This document shows positions 1-8,004 of a DNA stretch of 45,520 nucleotides, piece after piece. The position numbers and the translations under genes are program-made. The stretch spans positions 1 to 45,520 of the forward strand of contig JAFSQD010000088.1 in NCBI GenBank assembly GCA_017446765.1, given 5' to 3'. This DNA comes from Alloprevotella sp. (lineage in GTDB: Bacteria; Bacteroidota; Bacteroidia; Bacteroidales; Bacteroidaceae). Positions within the stretch are counted from its first letter, which is position 1, and each line of letters begins with the position of its first letter. The notes under the pieces are model-generated. The model was not told the DNA's origin. It saw nothing but the letters and a program-made list of their open reading frames with translations, and did no database searches.

Positions 1-66
1 TGAAGATTTCCGTTCTTTCCGTTCTTTCCGTGGGACAAAAATACTCTTTCGTGGAAAAGCCGATTA

Positions 67-115
67 CTGCGGGACAATAAAAGTACTATCCGCATGAGAT
101 AATAATGTCCCGCAG
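67..115. repeat. Inverted repeat, 10-bp arms
   Basis: CTGCGGGACA at 67-76 is perfectly complementary to TGTCCCGCAG at 106-115, with a 29-base AT-rich loop. The loop, read on the minus strand, contains TACTTTTA, one base off the Bacteroidetes -7 box, so it could be an operator or promoter for a gene to the left. That is inference. Confidence 0.5.
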
Positions 116-191
116 AAATGGCAGAAATAACAGAAAGGGGTTCGCACTCCCCTAAACCGTTCCCTGAGAATCAACGGGGCTTGCTCGCTTG

Positions 192-331
192 GCTTGCAAA
201 GTTTCGCTACGCGCTTTGCTTGCCAAGTTTCGCTACGCGCTTGGCTTGCAATGTTTCGCTACGCGCTTTGCTTGCAAAGTTTCGCTACGCGCTTGGCTTG
301 CCAAGTTTCGCTACGCGCTTTGTTTGCAAAG
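192..331. repeat. 26-bp tandem repeat array (5 copies plus a partial)
   Basis: Units start at 192, 218, 244, 270 and 296, with a partial at 322. Each has the form GCTTGCAAAGTTTCGCTACG followed by CGCTT[T/G]. Copies differ only at a few positions, where CAAAG alternates with CCAAG and TTTG with TTGG, so a 52-bp higher-order period is also visible. There are no unique spacers, so it is not a CRISPR. Reading frames across it are open only because the unit lacks stops. Confidence 0.85.
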
Positions 332-445
332 AACTCCCTCTTTAACTCCCGAAACTCAAGTCTTGACCTTTAGGCCTGAAAGTTGTAAACCTCAGTTTAA
401 GAATTGGTGGGGTGGGGGGTAATGTCCTAAAAATTCCCATATTAA

Positions 446-479
446 TTGTTGGGCATACAGAAAGTATTGTATACTTTTG
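446..479 (+). promoter_or_regulatory. Bacteroidetes-type promoter for the 773-4132 gene
   Basis: TTGTTG at 446-451 (-33 element) is followed after 20 bases by TACTTTTG at 472-479, matching the TAnnTTTG -7 consensus. Transcription would start near 485, giving a leader of about 290 nt before the ATG at 773. Confidence 0.65.
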
Positions 480-484
480 CCAGC

Positions 485-772
485 ACGATAACGTCGCGGA
501 GGTGTCCGCGACAAGTCCGTGGCCCATGAGGCAGCGGGCAACGACATAGCAAGAGAAGTGTTTGCTTCTTACTTAGGTGCTACGAAAATCGCCAATTTAC
601 GCAACCACCAAGAGTAAAAAGTGAATGCTTATGCCGTATGGTGTAAGCTTTCCTTTTTGGTGGTGGGTGTTTGGCGATACCTCGTAGACTGAAGGACTGG
701 ACTTACACCTTTTTTGTATGCCTACGCCAAACACCGCAACAACCAATCAACAACAATAAACTAATAATCACT
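485..772 (+). promoter_or_regulatory. Long structured mRNA leader with mutually exclusive pairings
   Basis: No gene is visible here. Seen in the sequence: a perfect 8-bp hairpin 493-500/505-512 with a GGTG loop; a small hairpin 554-558/565-569; and a long stem built from 580-585/682-687, 588-595/671-678 and 604-610/658-664, with an inner stem 627-631/644-648. Two alternatives compete with it. GGTGTAAG (640-647) pairs with CTTACACC (702-709), which is followed by six Ts like an intrinsic terminator. The 11-mer 666-676 pairs perfectly with 725-735, 38 bases before the start codon. This looks like a riboswitch or attenuator, but I do not recognise the family. Confidence 0.55.
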
Positions 773-3700
773 ATGTTCAAAAAATTACTACAATTCAAGA
801 CGTTCCTCATCGTCTGCCTTTTGGCGATGGTAGGAACAAGTAATGTGTGGGGACAGACCACTAAAGAATTTAGTTTTGCCTTCACTACTATTGGAGATAC
901 AGGTTGGTCAAACAGTTATTCTTCTCATACTTATGAGTATACAGAAGGAACCGTCTCTTTTACCGCAGCGAATAAACAGAGTAGCACTATTACAGATGTG
1001 CCAGTGACTAAAGGACAGCCAGTTGAATTTGTGATGAAAGAAGGATACACGATAAGTGATGTTACTTTTTCATGCAGACAATGGGGAAGCAAGGCACAAA
1101 CAATTACGTTGCATTACAGTACCGATGGTGGCAAAAACTACACATCTACAGGTGTAACATCTACAAACTTTACTATTGCAAAGAATGATCTTCCTACAGG
1201 CACCAATGCTGTTAAGATAACATTCAGTAATACTAATAATCAGGTTGGTGTATCATCAGTAACACTTACTTATACCTCCTCAACCAGTGCTAGCCTTAAA
1301 AAAAACGACTTAACACTTAACGCTACAGAGAAAGTATTTGATTTAAAGGATGGAGCTAATCAGACTTTCCAATTAACGAATTCGGGTAACGCAGATGGAG
1401 CTCTCTCTTATGAATCTGACAACACGGCTGTGGCTACAGTAAACAGTACAGGTGAGATTACAGCGATTGGCGAAGGTACGGCAACAATAACTGTTACTCA
1501 GGCCGAATCTTCAACATACAATGGTGGTACGGCGACATGTAACGTGACTGTAACTGATTCTCGATATAAAATAAGTAATTTGACCTTTACCGAGAAGTGT
1601 AATGGCTCGGGGACTGCTGATGATGGCGCAGAATGGGTTGTGGCATCTGATGGTTCGGAATCTAATTTTGATGCTGAGAGAGGCATTCACTATGGTACAA
1701 ATAGTGCGAATGTTCAATATATAGAACTATCAACGTCTGATATAAATGGCACCATTAAGAAAATTGTGGTAAATGCCTCTACTGCAAGTGGTGTGACCGC
1801 TACTGTTGGTGTCAATGTTGGTGGTTCTGCTTTTGGAGGCGAAGCTCAAACGCTTACCACCTCTGCCAAAGATTATACCTTTACGGGTTCTGCTGAAGGC
1901 GAAATAATCGTTACAGTAACAAAGCCGTCAAGTGCGGCCAAAGCTATCTACGTCAAGAGCGTAAAAGTGTATTATGAGCCCAGTACTGACCCCATAATCA
2001 ATGCCTCAAATCCCGCCGAGCTTGCATACAATGCAACAAGCGGTAGCATTGCTTACGAGCTGACGAATGAGGTTACAGGTGGTGTTGTGACGGCAACGAG
2101 TTCTGAAAACTGGCTTACAGTTGGAACAATAGCTGATAACTCCGTTGCTCTGTCTTGTGAAGCTAATAGTGCTGCAACTAAACGTGTCGCAGAGGTAACT
2201 CTCACTTATACTTACAACACAAACGAGACTGTAACGAAAACGGTTACCGTTACACAGGCCGCAAATCCTGATGCGACAATGACGATTGCAGAGGTTCGCG
2301 CTCAGGTTACAGGTGATGTAGAGACAAAGGGTATTGTTACGAGCTGCTCCGGATCAAATGCATTTATTCAAGATAATGAAGCCGCAATTTGTATTTATGA
2401 TAGCAACGGCATAGCCGTTTCAATCGGAGATGAAGTGAAAGTAAGCGGAACTCTTTCCACATATAAAGGTCTATTAGAGATCACGTCCCCCGAAATAACA
2501 GTACTTAGTCAGGGGAACAGCATAACTCCGGAGGTGATGACAATAGCGCAAGTTCTTTCTTCTACAAAAGAAGGTTGGCTTGTTAAGATTGAGAACGCCA
2601 CAGTAACAGCAATAGATGAAAAAAATACTACGGTTGAGCAGAATGGTAGCAATATTGACGTATATGATGTTCCTTCAGAGATTACTTATGCTGTCAATGA
2701 CAAATTGACGTTTACGGGAAATATTGGAAACTACGACGGTAAGCGTATCTCTAATCCTTCAAACGTTATCGTAACTGTGAATGTAGAGCCAGCTATTAAT
2801 TTGTCAACGACTCCCATTCATGTAGAATCACAAGGTGCTTCTGGCATAATCCAGGTAACCTATGATAATATTACAGAAGTTGCGGCTGAAGTGATTCTCT
2901 GCGATGTGAATGGTGAAGCTACTACTTATGATTGGATTAAGGCTGATATCAATGATGATAATGATGTTTCGTATGAGATTTCCTCAAACACAAACACATT
3001 ACCACGCACTTGCTATTTGAAGGTGTATGCCATTGATGATGAGTTTAATGATGTCTACTCTGAGGTTGTATCAATAACTCAAGAAGGCTATGTGCCCGAC
3101 TATGCTACTTTGCCATTTGTATGGAATGGAGGAACAAAAGAGGATCTGTTGGCTTTGTATGGTGTAACTGAAAATGGACTTGGAAGTAATTATGCAGAAA
3201 GCAATGCTCCTTATCGAGTGAAGCTGGACACAACTGGTGACTATATCCAAGTGATGACTGACAGTCAGCCTGGCAAAGTCACAATATGCGTAAAGATGAT
3301 TGGTGGCGGCAGCAGCTCAGAAATTACAGTTCAAGAATCCGCAGATGGAGAAACATTCAGCAATGTGGAATCTTTGTCCATCAGTGGCACCCAGAATGCA
3401 GAGCTTATTCTTGAAACAACAAAAGAATTTGCCTCTTCAAGCAGATATGTTCGTCTTCTTTTTACTAAAGGAAGCAATGTGGGCGTTGGTGCAATAACAA
3501 TCGTGGGATGTTCTCCCCTCACCATCACGCTCAACGACGCATGCCACGACGCAGAGGGCAAGGTATATGGAACGTATAGCAGCAGCCATCCCTTTGTGGT
3601 GTCTGGTGATGTTGTCGTCTCCGAGATTTCCATCGAGAACGATGCCTTCTATGTAGAGGCATACAAGACGGGAGACGTCGTACCCGCCAACACGGGCGTG

Positions 3701-4132
3701 ATGGTGTCGGCGCCTAAAGGGGGCGACTATACCGTCAATGTGGCTGCCACAGCAGGAACTTCTGTGCTGGGCACTGCCAACTGCCTCCGTCCTACGGGCG
3801 ACGACGGCATCACGGCCGAGGCTATGGGCGCTGCTGACGAAGGTTGCCTCTTCTATCGTCTGACGATGCACAACGGCACACAGATAGGTTACTGGTGGGG
3901 TGCCGAGAACGGCGCTGCCTTCGCCGTAGCCGCCAACAAGGCCTATATGGCTATTCCTGAAGCCCCAGCCGCACGCATGATGGGCAACGGATTCAGCGAA
4001 ATCTTCACGGGCATAGTAAGCACGGAGCAGCAACGCGAAAGCGTGGCCACCTACAATCTGCTCGGCCAGCGTGTAAGTCCAGATACGAAGGGCGTACTCA
4101 TACGAAACGGAAAGAAACTTATCAACAAATAA
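773..4132 (+). CDS. Secreted multidomain surface protein (Ig-like/BACON/OB-fold, T9SS-like tail)
   Basis: The ATG at 773 is chosen because it starts a clear signal peptide (MFKKLLQFKTFLIVCLLAMV, cleavage after about residue 27). The frame is open back to a TTG at 671, but that lies inside the structured leader. The 1119-aa product has an N-terminal beta-rich module with a typical YSTDGG strand, a Big-2 Ig-like domain (about 175-261), a second beta module, a BACON-like domain (about 406-498, ending VTVTQA), an OB-fold region of the DUF5689 kind (about 502-673), a second BACON-like segment (to about 775), a discoidin-like region, and a C-terminal tail (about 1080-1119) with YNLLGQRV and KGVLIRNGKK, as in T9SS sorting domains. 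It is probably cell-surface; the ligand is unknown. The first 2.7 kb are AT-rich, while bases after about 3510 are clearly GC-rich, suggesting mosaic origin. Confidence 0.85.
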   Translation: MFKKLLQFKTFLIVCLLAMVGTSNVWGQTTKEFSFAFTTIGDTGWSNSYSSHTYEYTEGTVSFTAANKQSSTITDVPVTKGQPVEFVMKEGYTISDVTFSCRQWGSKAQTITLHYSTDGGKNYTSTGVTSTNFTIAKNDLPTGTNAVKITFSNTNNQVGVSSVTLTYTSSTSASLKKNDLTLNATEKVFDLKDGANQTFQLTNSGNADGALSYESDNTAVATVNSTGEITAIGEGTATITVTQAESSTYNGGTATCNVTVTDSRYKISNLTFTEKCNGSGTADDGAEWVVASDGSESNFDAERGIHYGTNSANVQYIELSTSDINGTIKKIVVNASTASGVTATVGVNVGGSAFGGEAQTLTTSAKDYTFTGSAEGEIIVTVTKPSSAAKAIYVKSVKVYYEPSTDPIINASNPAELAYNATSGSIAYELTNEVTGGVVTATSSENWLTVGTIADNSVALSCEANSAATKRVAEVTLTYTYNTNETVTKTVTVTQAANPDATMTIAEVRAQVTGDVETKGIVTSCSGSNAFIQDNEAAICIYDSNGIAVSIGDEVKVSGTLSTYKGLLEITSPEITVLSQGNSITPEVMTIAQVLSSTKEGWLVKIENATVTAIDEKNTTVEQNGSNIDVYDVPSEITYAVNDKLTFTGNIGNYDGKRISNPSNVIVTVNVEPAINLSTTPIHVESQGASGIIQVTYDNITEVAAEVILCDVNGEATTYDWIKADINDDNDVSYEISSNTNTLPRTCYLKVYAIDDEFNDVYSEVVSITQEGYVPDYATLPFVWNGGTKEDLLALYGVTENGLGSNYAESNAPYRVKLDTTGDYIQVMTDSQPGKVTICVKMIGGGSSSEITVQESADGETFSNVESLSISGTQNAELILETTKEFASSSRYVRLLFTKGSNVGVGAITIVGCSPLTITLNDACHDAEGKVYGTYSSSHPFVVSGDVVVSEISIENDAFYVEAYKTGDVVPANTGVMVSAPKGGDYTVNVAATAGTSVLGTANCLRPTGDDGITAEAMGAADEGCLFYRLTMHNGTQIGYWWGAENGAAFAVAANKAYMAIPEAPAARMMGNGFSEIFTGIVSTEQQRESVATYNLLGQRVSPDTKGVLIRNGKKLINK

Positions 4133-4154
4133 TAGTAAACGAAAGGAGAAAACA

Positions 4155-4340
4155 ATGAAATCATACACAAAACCTTCCACAGAAGTACTCATGCTCATGC
4201 ACCAGGAAATGCTTGCTGCCTCGCAAGGGGGCGTGGCCTCAGGCTCCGGAGCCGGAAAAGAGTTCAGCGGCGGCGACGTTACCTACAACCGCCAGCAGCA
4301 CCACGGCATCGGCGGTGGTCTCTGGGAAGACATGAAGTAG
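4155..4340 (+). CDS. Small protein, 61 aa, PSTEVLMLM family-like
   Basis: The ATG is preceded by AAAGGAGA (4142-4149), a good Shine-Dalgarno-like sequence and rare in this window. The gene lies 22 bases after the surface-protein stop, so it is probably cotranscribed. The protein starts MKSYTKPSTEVLMLMHQEML, then AASQGG and a Gly/Ser/His-rich tail ending in WEDMK. Prevotella and Bacteroides genomes hold many small proteins starting with K.Y.KP.T.V and followed by a short loop ending AAS; their function is unknown to me. It has no membrane segment or normal signal peptide. The GG after AASQ could be a processing site for a secreted peptide, but nothing here proves it. Confidence 0.65.
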   Translation: MKSYTKPSTEVLMLMHQEMLAASQGGVASGSGAGKEFSGGDVTYNRQQHHGIGGGLWEDMK

Positions 4341-4520
4341 GCGCAGTGCCTGTTTCATATTCTCAGCAAGCCATGCTGAGCATGGAGTAATACCCCAAAA
4401 CGACAATGGCGAATTTCTTGGCGATTGCGTGAGCCAAAGGGCTCCGCGCGGTAAGAGAAAAGAATGGGCAGGCGATTCGCTGCGAAGCGTGCTCCCTCCC
4501 GAGTTTATGAATTTAGTAGG

Positions 4521-4560
4521 AGAAGGGCGAGGCCGTGAGGCAACGCCCTTCTTGATTATT
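4521..4560 (+). terminator. Intrinsic terminator
   Basis: AGAAGGGCG (4521-4529) pairs perfectly with CGCCCTTCT (4544-4552) and is followed by TGATTATTTAACTTT. It would end the transcript of the surface protein and small gene, about 180 bases after the latter. Confidence 0.7.
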
Positions 4561-4671
4561 TAACTTTCTGAAGTTCCTGACCCTGAAGTTTTGAGACAGA
4601 AGGCCGACCTAAGGCAACATCCGAAACTTGAATTAATTAGTAATCAGCCCCTCTTTTCCCCAGCCTCTCCC

Positions 4672-4700
4672 TCTCCTTTATCTCCCCCTTTAATTCCCCC
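4672..4700 (-). repeat. Degenerate 12-bp repeat (AGnTAAAnnGGG type)
   Basis: Read on the minus strand, two 12-base units (4684-4695 and 4672-4683) have the form AATTAAAGGGGG and AGATAAAGGAGA. The same unit recurs at 12052-12094 and 18101-18143. Confidence 0.45.
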
Positions 4701-4761
4701 TTGTGAAACACTTCTCGCTTTGCCTCATAACGTAGGGCAATGGAAAAAACTGGGGAAAAGG

Positions 4762-4792
4762 TTGGCCGTCTCGGAGAAAAGCCGTACTTTTG
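4762..4792 (+). promoter_or_regulatory. Promoter of rpsF operon
   Basis: TTG at 4762-4764, a 20-base spacer, then TACTTTTG at 4785-4792. The predicted start near 4799 leaves a leader of about 45 bases before rpsF. Confidence 0.7.
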
Positions 4793-4842
4793 TGCGCTCA
4801 AAATGAGCATTTACGTCTTAACTAACTAATTCACAACAAAAA

Positions 4843-5187
4843 ATGACGAATCAGTACGAGACCGTCTTCATCCTTACTCCCGTTTTGTCTGAACCTCAGA
4901 TGAAGGAGACGGTCGAAAAGTTCAAAGGTGTTCTCACCGCCCAGGGCGCAGAGATCATCAATGAAGAGAATTGGGGCCTCAAGAAGATGGCGTATCCCAT
5001 TCAGAAGAAGTCCACTGGTTTCTACGCATTCCTCGAGTTCAATGCCGAGCCCGCTGTGATTGAGAAACTGGAAGTTGCTTACCGCCGCGACGAGCGCGTG
5101 CTTCGCTTCATCACCGTGAAGAATGAGAAGTATGCTGCCAAGTATGCAGAACGCCGCCGCAACAAAATTCAAACTAAGGAGGACTAA
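4843..5187 (+). CDS. rpsF: 30S ribosomal protein S6
   Basis: S6 is a small-subunit protein that binds 16S rRNA together with S18. The 114-aa product begins [17 protein letters not shown], the typical first beta strand of S6, and carries the family pattern [18 protein letters not shown] and a late [12 protein letters not shown] strand. Length is normal for the family. It is the first gene of a three-gene operon; rpsR follows after three bases. The ATG at 4843 has only an A-rich leader, usual in Bacteroidetes. No ssb gene separates rpsF and rpsR, unlike the order found in many Firmicutes. Confidence 0.98.
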   Translation: MTNQYETVFILTPVLSEPQMKETVEKFKGVLTAQGAEIINEENWGLKKMAYPIQKKSTGFYAFLEFNAEPAVIEKLEVAYRRDERVLRFITVKNEKYAAKYAERRRNKIQTKED

Positions 5188-5190
5188 ACA

Positions 5191-5460
5191 ATGGCACAAG
5201 CACAATCTGAAATCCGCTATCTCACCGCTCCGTCCATCGACACCAAGCGCAAGAAGTATTGCCGTTTCCGCAAGAGCGGTATCAAGTACATCGACTACAA
5301 AGATCCCGAATTCCTCAAGCGTTTCCTGAACGAGCAGGGAAAGATCCTGCCCCGCCGCATCACCGGTACGAGCCAAAAGTACCAGCGCCGCGTCGCTCAG
5401 GCCGTGAAGCGCGCACGCCACTTGGCGCTGCTGCCCTTCGTAACTGACTTGATGAAATAA
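5191..5460 (+). CDS. rpsR: 30S ribosomal protein S18
   Basis: S18 is the S6 partner on the 30S platform. The 89-aa basic protein has the S18 core [18 protein letters not shown], then [17 protein letters not shown] and the C-terminal [20 protein letters not shown] zinc-binding cysteine set is absent; only one Cys is seen. It sits three bases after rpsF and 20 bases before rplI in a single operon. The sequence AAGGAGGA just before its ATG (ending at the rpsF stop) is SD-like. Confidence 0.98.
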   Translation: MAQAQSEIRYLTAPSIDTKRKKYCRFRKSGIKYIDYKDPEFLKRFLNEQGKILPRRITGTSQKYQRRVAQAVKRARHLALLPFVTDLMK

Positions 5461-5480
5461 TCTAATAGGAGGAACAAGAC

Positions 5481-6038
5481 ATGCAACTTATACTTAAAGA
5501 AAACGTACAGGGCCTTGGTTACAAGGACGACGTCGTAAACGTGAAGAACGGTTACGGACGCAACTATCTTATTCCTACCGGAAAGGCTGTCATCGCCAGC
5601 AAAATGGCACTGAAAGCCCTTGAAGAAGAACTCAAGCAGCGCGCTCACAAGCTGGCCAAGATCAAGGCCGACGCAGAGGCATTGGCCGAGAAGCTTCGCG
5701 GCGTGAAGCCTATCGTCATCGCTACGAAGGTGAGCCAGTCGGGTACTGTCTATGGTTCCGTGAACGCTCTCCATATCTCCGAGGCGCTGAAGGAGCAGGG
5801 CTTTGACGTGGATCGCAAGATCATCGTCTTGAAGGACGCTAAGGAAGTGGGCAACTTTGTAGCTACCGTTCGCCTTCACAAGGAGGTGGCTGTGGAGATA
5901 CCCTTCTCCGTAGTAGCTGAAAATGCCGAAGAGCTCGAGGCTGCAAAGGCTGAAGAGGCCGCCGCTGTTGAAGAAGCTCCCGTGGCAGAGCCCGTAGCCG
6001 AAGAGGCTCCCGCAGCCGAAGAGGAAGTAGCTGAATAA
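5481..6038 (+). CDS. rplI: 50S ribosomal protein L9 with acidic tail
   Basis: L9 links domain V of 23S rRNA to the factor-binding side of the ribosome. Residues 1-45 show the N-domain signature (LILKENVQGLGYKDDVVNVK, then GYGRNYLIPTGKAV), followed by the long charged helix and the C-domain (SGTVYGSVNALHISEAL). The protein is 185 aa, longer than the roughly 150 usual elsewhere, because of an Ala/Glu/Pro/Val-rich tail from about residue 150 to the end. Such acidic tails on L9 occur in Bacteroidetes. AATAGGAGGA just before the ATG is SD-like. A hairpin follows 24 bases after the stop. Confidence 0.97.
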   Translation: MQLILKENVQGLGYKDDVVNVKNGYGRNYLIPTGKAVIASKMALKALEEELKQRAHKLAKIKADAEALAEKLRGVKPIVIATKVSQSGTVYGSVNALHISEALKEQGFDVDRKIIVLKDAKEVGNFVATVRLHKEVAVEIPFSVVAENAEELEAAKAEEAAAVEEAPVAEPVAEEAPAAEEEVAE

Positions 6039-6061
6039 GCATCTCCCCCACAATATGACGT

Positions 6062-6096
6062 GACCGTTAGCCGAAGTTCTCCTTTGGTTAACGGTC
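6062..6096 (+). terminator. Hairpin after rplI, probable terminator
   Basis: GACCGTTAGCC (6062-6072) pairs with GGTTAACGGTC (6086-6096), an 11-bp stem with one G-U pair. It is followed by a G-tract instead of a T-tract, so the mode of termination is uncertain. Confidence 0.55.
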
Positions 6097-6251
6097 GCTC
6101 GTGTGCGGGGGGGGTAACTTTCGGAAGTGAAGGTGGACAACATACAACCCTCCAAGAAACTAAGAACCAAGCAAATGGTCGGCCTTTGACCTCATAATTT
6201 CAAGGTTTGTTTTAATTACAAGGATGCTCCGCGCGGGAAAGCAAAGGGGGA

Positions 6252-6280
6252 TTCGGAAATATAATTTTATTATAATTTTG
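6252..6280 (+). promoter_or_regulatory. Candidate truA promoter
   Basis: TAATTTTG at 6273-6280 matches TAnnTTTG; TTCG at 6252-6255 is a poor -33 element with a 17-base spacer. The rest of the 6097-6372 gap is AT-rich and shows no gene. Confidence 0.35.
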
Positions 6281-6372
6281 AGCGTAGCGATCCCAATACT
6301 TTGGGTAAGGAACTCCCTGCACTTAGATTAATTTAGTTTTACCCTACGGACTATCCTCTCCTTTTTTGTCCC

Positions 6373-7101
6373 ATGCGCTACTTCATCACACTCTCCTTTG
6401 ACGGCACCAGCTACCATGGGTGGCAGGTACAGCCCAATGCACAAAGCGTACAGGGCGTGCTTGACCATGCCCTCGCGACGCTCCTTCGGCACGATGTCCA
6501 CACGACGGGAGCCGGACGTACAGATGCCGGCGTGCATGCCCGCATGATGGTGGCGCATTTCGACTCGGAAGCAAACTTTGACTGTGCAGAACTGGTCTTT
6601 CGCCTCAATCGCCTACTGCCGGACAGCATTTCGGTGGAAGGCATCGTACCCGTGGCTCCCGATGCCCACGCGCGTTTTGATGCTCGTGCGCGCACGTACC
6701 ATTATTTTCTTTATCAGGCCAAGTCGCCCTTCCACCGTCACTATGCAGCTCGCTTCTCCTTTCCCTTGGATTTCCAGAAGATGAACGAGGCAGCAGCATT
6801 ATTGTTGCACGTCACCGACTTCACGAGCTTCAGCAAGGTGCATACCGACGTGAAGACCAACATCTGCCACGTCACGCACGCCCGTTGGGAGGAGGTTGAG
6901 CCGGGACTCTGGCGCTTTGAGATTACTGCCGACCGTTTTTTGCGCAACATGGTGCGCGCCATCGTGGGCACCCTCATCGACGTGGGGCGCGGACGGCTGA
7001 CCATCGCGCAGTTTGCGGAGGTAATCCGTCAAAAGGACCGTTGTGCCGCCGCCGACTCTGTGCCTGCAAATGCTCTTTTCCTTGTTGATATCCAGTACTG
7101 A
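6373..7101 (+). CDS. truA: tRNA pseudouridine synthase A
   Basis: TruA converts uridines 38-40 in the tRNA anticodon arm to pseudouridine. The 242-aa protein begins [18 protein letters not shown], with the TruA pattern FDG..YHGWQ.Q, and holds the catalytic-aspartate motif [11 protein letters not shown] (about residues 46-56). Later family motifs are [10 protein letters not shown] and [13 protein letters not shown]. Length is normal. The last base of its TGA is the first base of the next gene's ATG (ATGA overlap), so the two are translationally coupled. Confidence 0.95.
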   Translation: MRYFITLSFDGTSYHGWQVQPNAQSVQGVLDHALATLLRHDVHTTGAGRTDAGVHARMMVAHFDSEANFDCAELVFRLNRLLPDSISVEGIVPVAPDAHARFDARARTYHYFLYQAKSPFHRHYAARFSFPLDFQKMNEAAALLLHVTDFTSFSKVHTDVKTNICHVTHARWEEVEPGLWRFEITADRFLRNMVRAIVGTLIDVGRGRLTIAQFAEVIRQKDRCAAADSVPANALFLVDIQY

Positions 7102-7979
7102 TGTGGCTGTCGTTCGCCTTTCTGTCGGCCCTGCTTCTGGGCTTCTACGACGTCTTTAAGAAGTTGTCCCTTAAGGACAACGCTGTTATCCCTGTACTTT
7201 TCATCAATACGCTCCTCTGTGCCCTGTTCTTCCTCCCCGTATGCTTCCGTACGGGCGGAGAGTTGCCACTGGCGTTCCATGGGTGTGTAGCCATGAAGTC
7301 GGCCATCGTCCTTTCGTCGTGGATATGCGGTTACTTTGCCATCAAGCATCTGCCCCTCACCATCGTAGGCCCCGTCAATGCCTCGCGTCCCGTCATGGTG
7401 CTGCTCGGAGCCCTTCTCGTCTTCGGCGAGCGTCTGAACCTCTGGCAGTGGGGCGGTGTCGTGCTGGCCATCCTTTCTTTTTTCCTTCTCAGCCTCAGCG
7501 GACGTCGCGAAGGCATACGTTTTTCGCACAACCGCTGGGTAGGGCTCCTTGTCCTTGCGGCCGTGCTCGGTGCTGTGAGCGGTCTCTACGACAAATTCCT
7601 CATGGCCGCCCCTTCCGCAGGTGGCCTTGGCCTCGACCGTCTCGCCGTGCAGGGATGGTATAATGTCTATCAAGCCTTGATGATGGCCCTCGTGTTTAGT
7701 CTGATGTGGATGCCACGGCGCGCATCCACGCCTTTTCGTTGGCGATGGAGCATCGTCTTCATCTCCCTCTTCCTCACCGCTGCCGACATGTCCTATTTCT
7801 ATGCCCTCAGCCTTCCTGGTGCCATGATTTCCGTCGTCAGCCTCGTGCGGCGCAGCAGCGTCCTTGTCTCCTTCCTCTTCGGTGCCCTTGTCCTCCACGA
7901 GAAAAACCTTCGTGCCAAGGCCTTTGACCTCCTGCTCGTCCTCCTCGGCATGGTGCTGCTCTACGTGGGGACACGTTAG
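7101..7979 (+). CDS. EamA/DMT-family membrane transporter
   Basis: The 292-aa protein is almost entirely hydrophobic, with about ten predicted membrane helices in two similar halves, the layout of EamA (drug/metabolite transporter) permeases. Visible family features are the first helix ending in YDVFKKLSL, GPVNASRPVMVLLGALLVFGE at the end of the first half, and a matching VSLVRRSSVLVSFLFGALVLHE in the second. The shared R-and-E pattern supports an internal duplication. The substrate cannot be told. The start overlaps the truA stop by one base. It converges with the minus-strand GH109-like gene 25 bases away. Confidence 0.85.
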   Translation: MWLSFAFLSALLLGFYDVFKKLSLKDNAVIPVLFINTLLCALFFLPVCFRTGGELPLAFHGCVAMKSAIVLSSWICGYFAIKHLPLTIVGPVNASRPVMVLLGALLVFGERLNLWQWGGVVLAILSFFLLSLSGRREGIRFSHNRWVGLLVLAAVLGAVSGLYDKFLMAAPSAGGLGLDRLAVQGWYNVYQALMMALVFSLMWMPRRASTPFRWRWSIVFISLFLTAADMSYFYALSLPGAMISVVSLVRRSSVLVSFLFGALVLHEKNLRAKAFDLLLVLLGMVLLYVGTR

Positions 7980-8004
7980 GGGCATGGTGGCTAAGAAGTG
8001 GGAG

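Larger units (their letters stand above)
1..445. other. Non-coding left edge
   Basis: I see no credible gene here; the short reading frames are made by the tandem repeat. The stretch contains short direct repeats of CCGTTCTTT near position 10, an inverted repeat (67-115) and the 26-bp tandem array (192-331), followed by a G-rich stretch near 404-420. It may be the 3' or 5' flank of a gene lying left of the window. Confidence 0.6.
4341..4760. other. Intergenic region with hairpins
   Basis: No gene is visible. It holds a 7-bp hairpin at 4362-4380 just after the small gene, a 5-bp hairpin GAGCC/GGCTC at 4431-4444, a terminator at 4521-4560 and a degenerate 12-bp repeat at 4672-4700. The stretch between the first hairpin and the terminator has no other recognisable signal. 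Confidence 0.5.

Noticed and set aside
192..331. CRISPR array
   Set aside because: Repeats are directly adjacent without spacers, and no cas gene is present. The same applies to 13571-13724.
671..772. Upstream extension of the surface protein to a TTG at 671
   Set aside because: It would place 34 residues before a perfect signal peptide and lies inside the structured leader.
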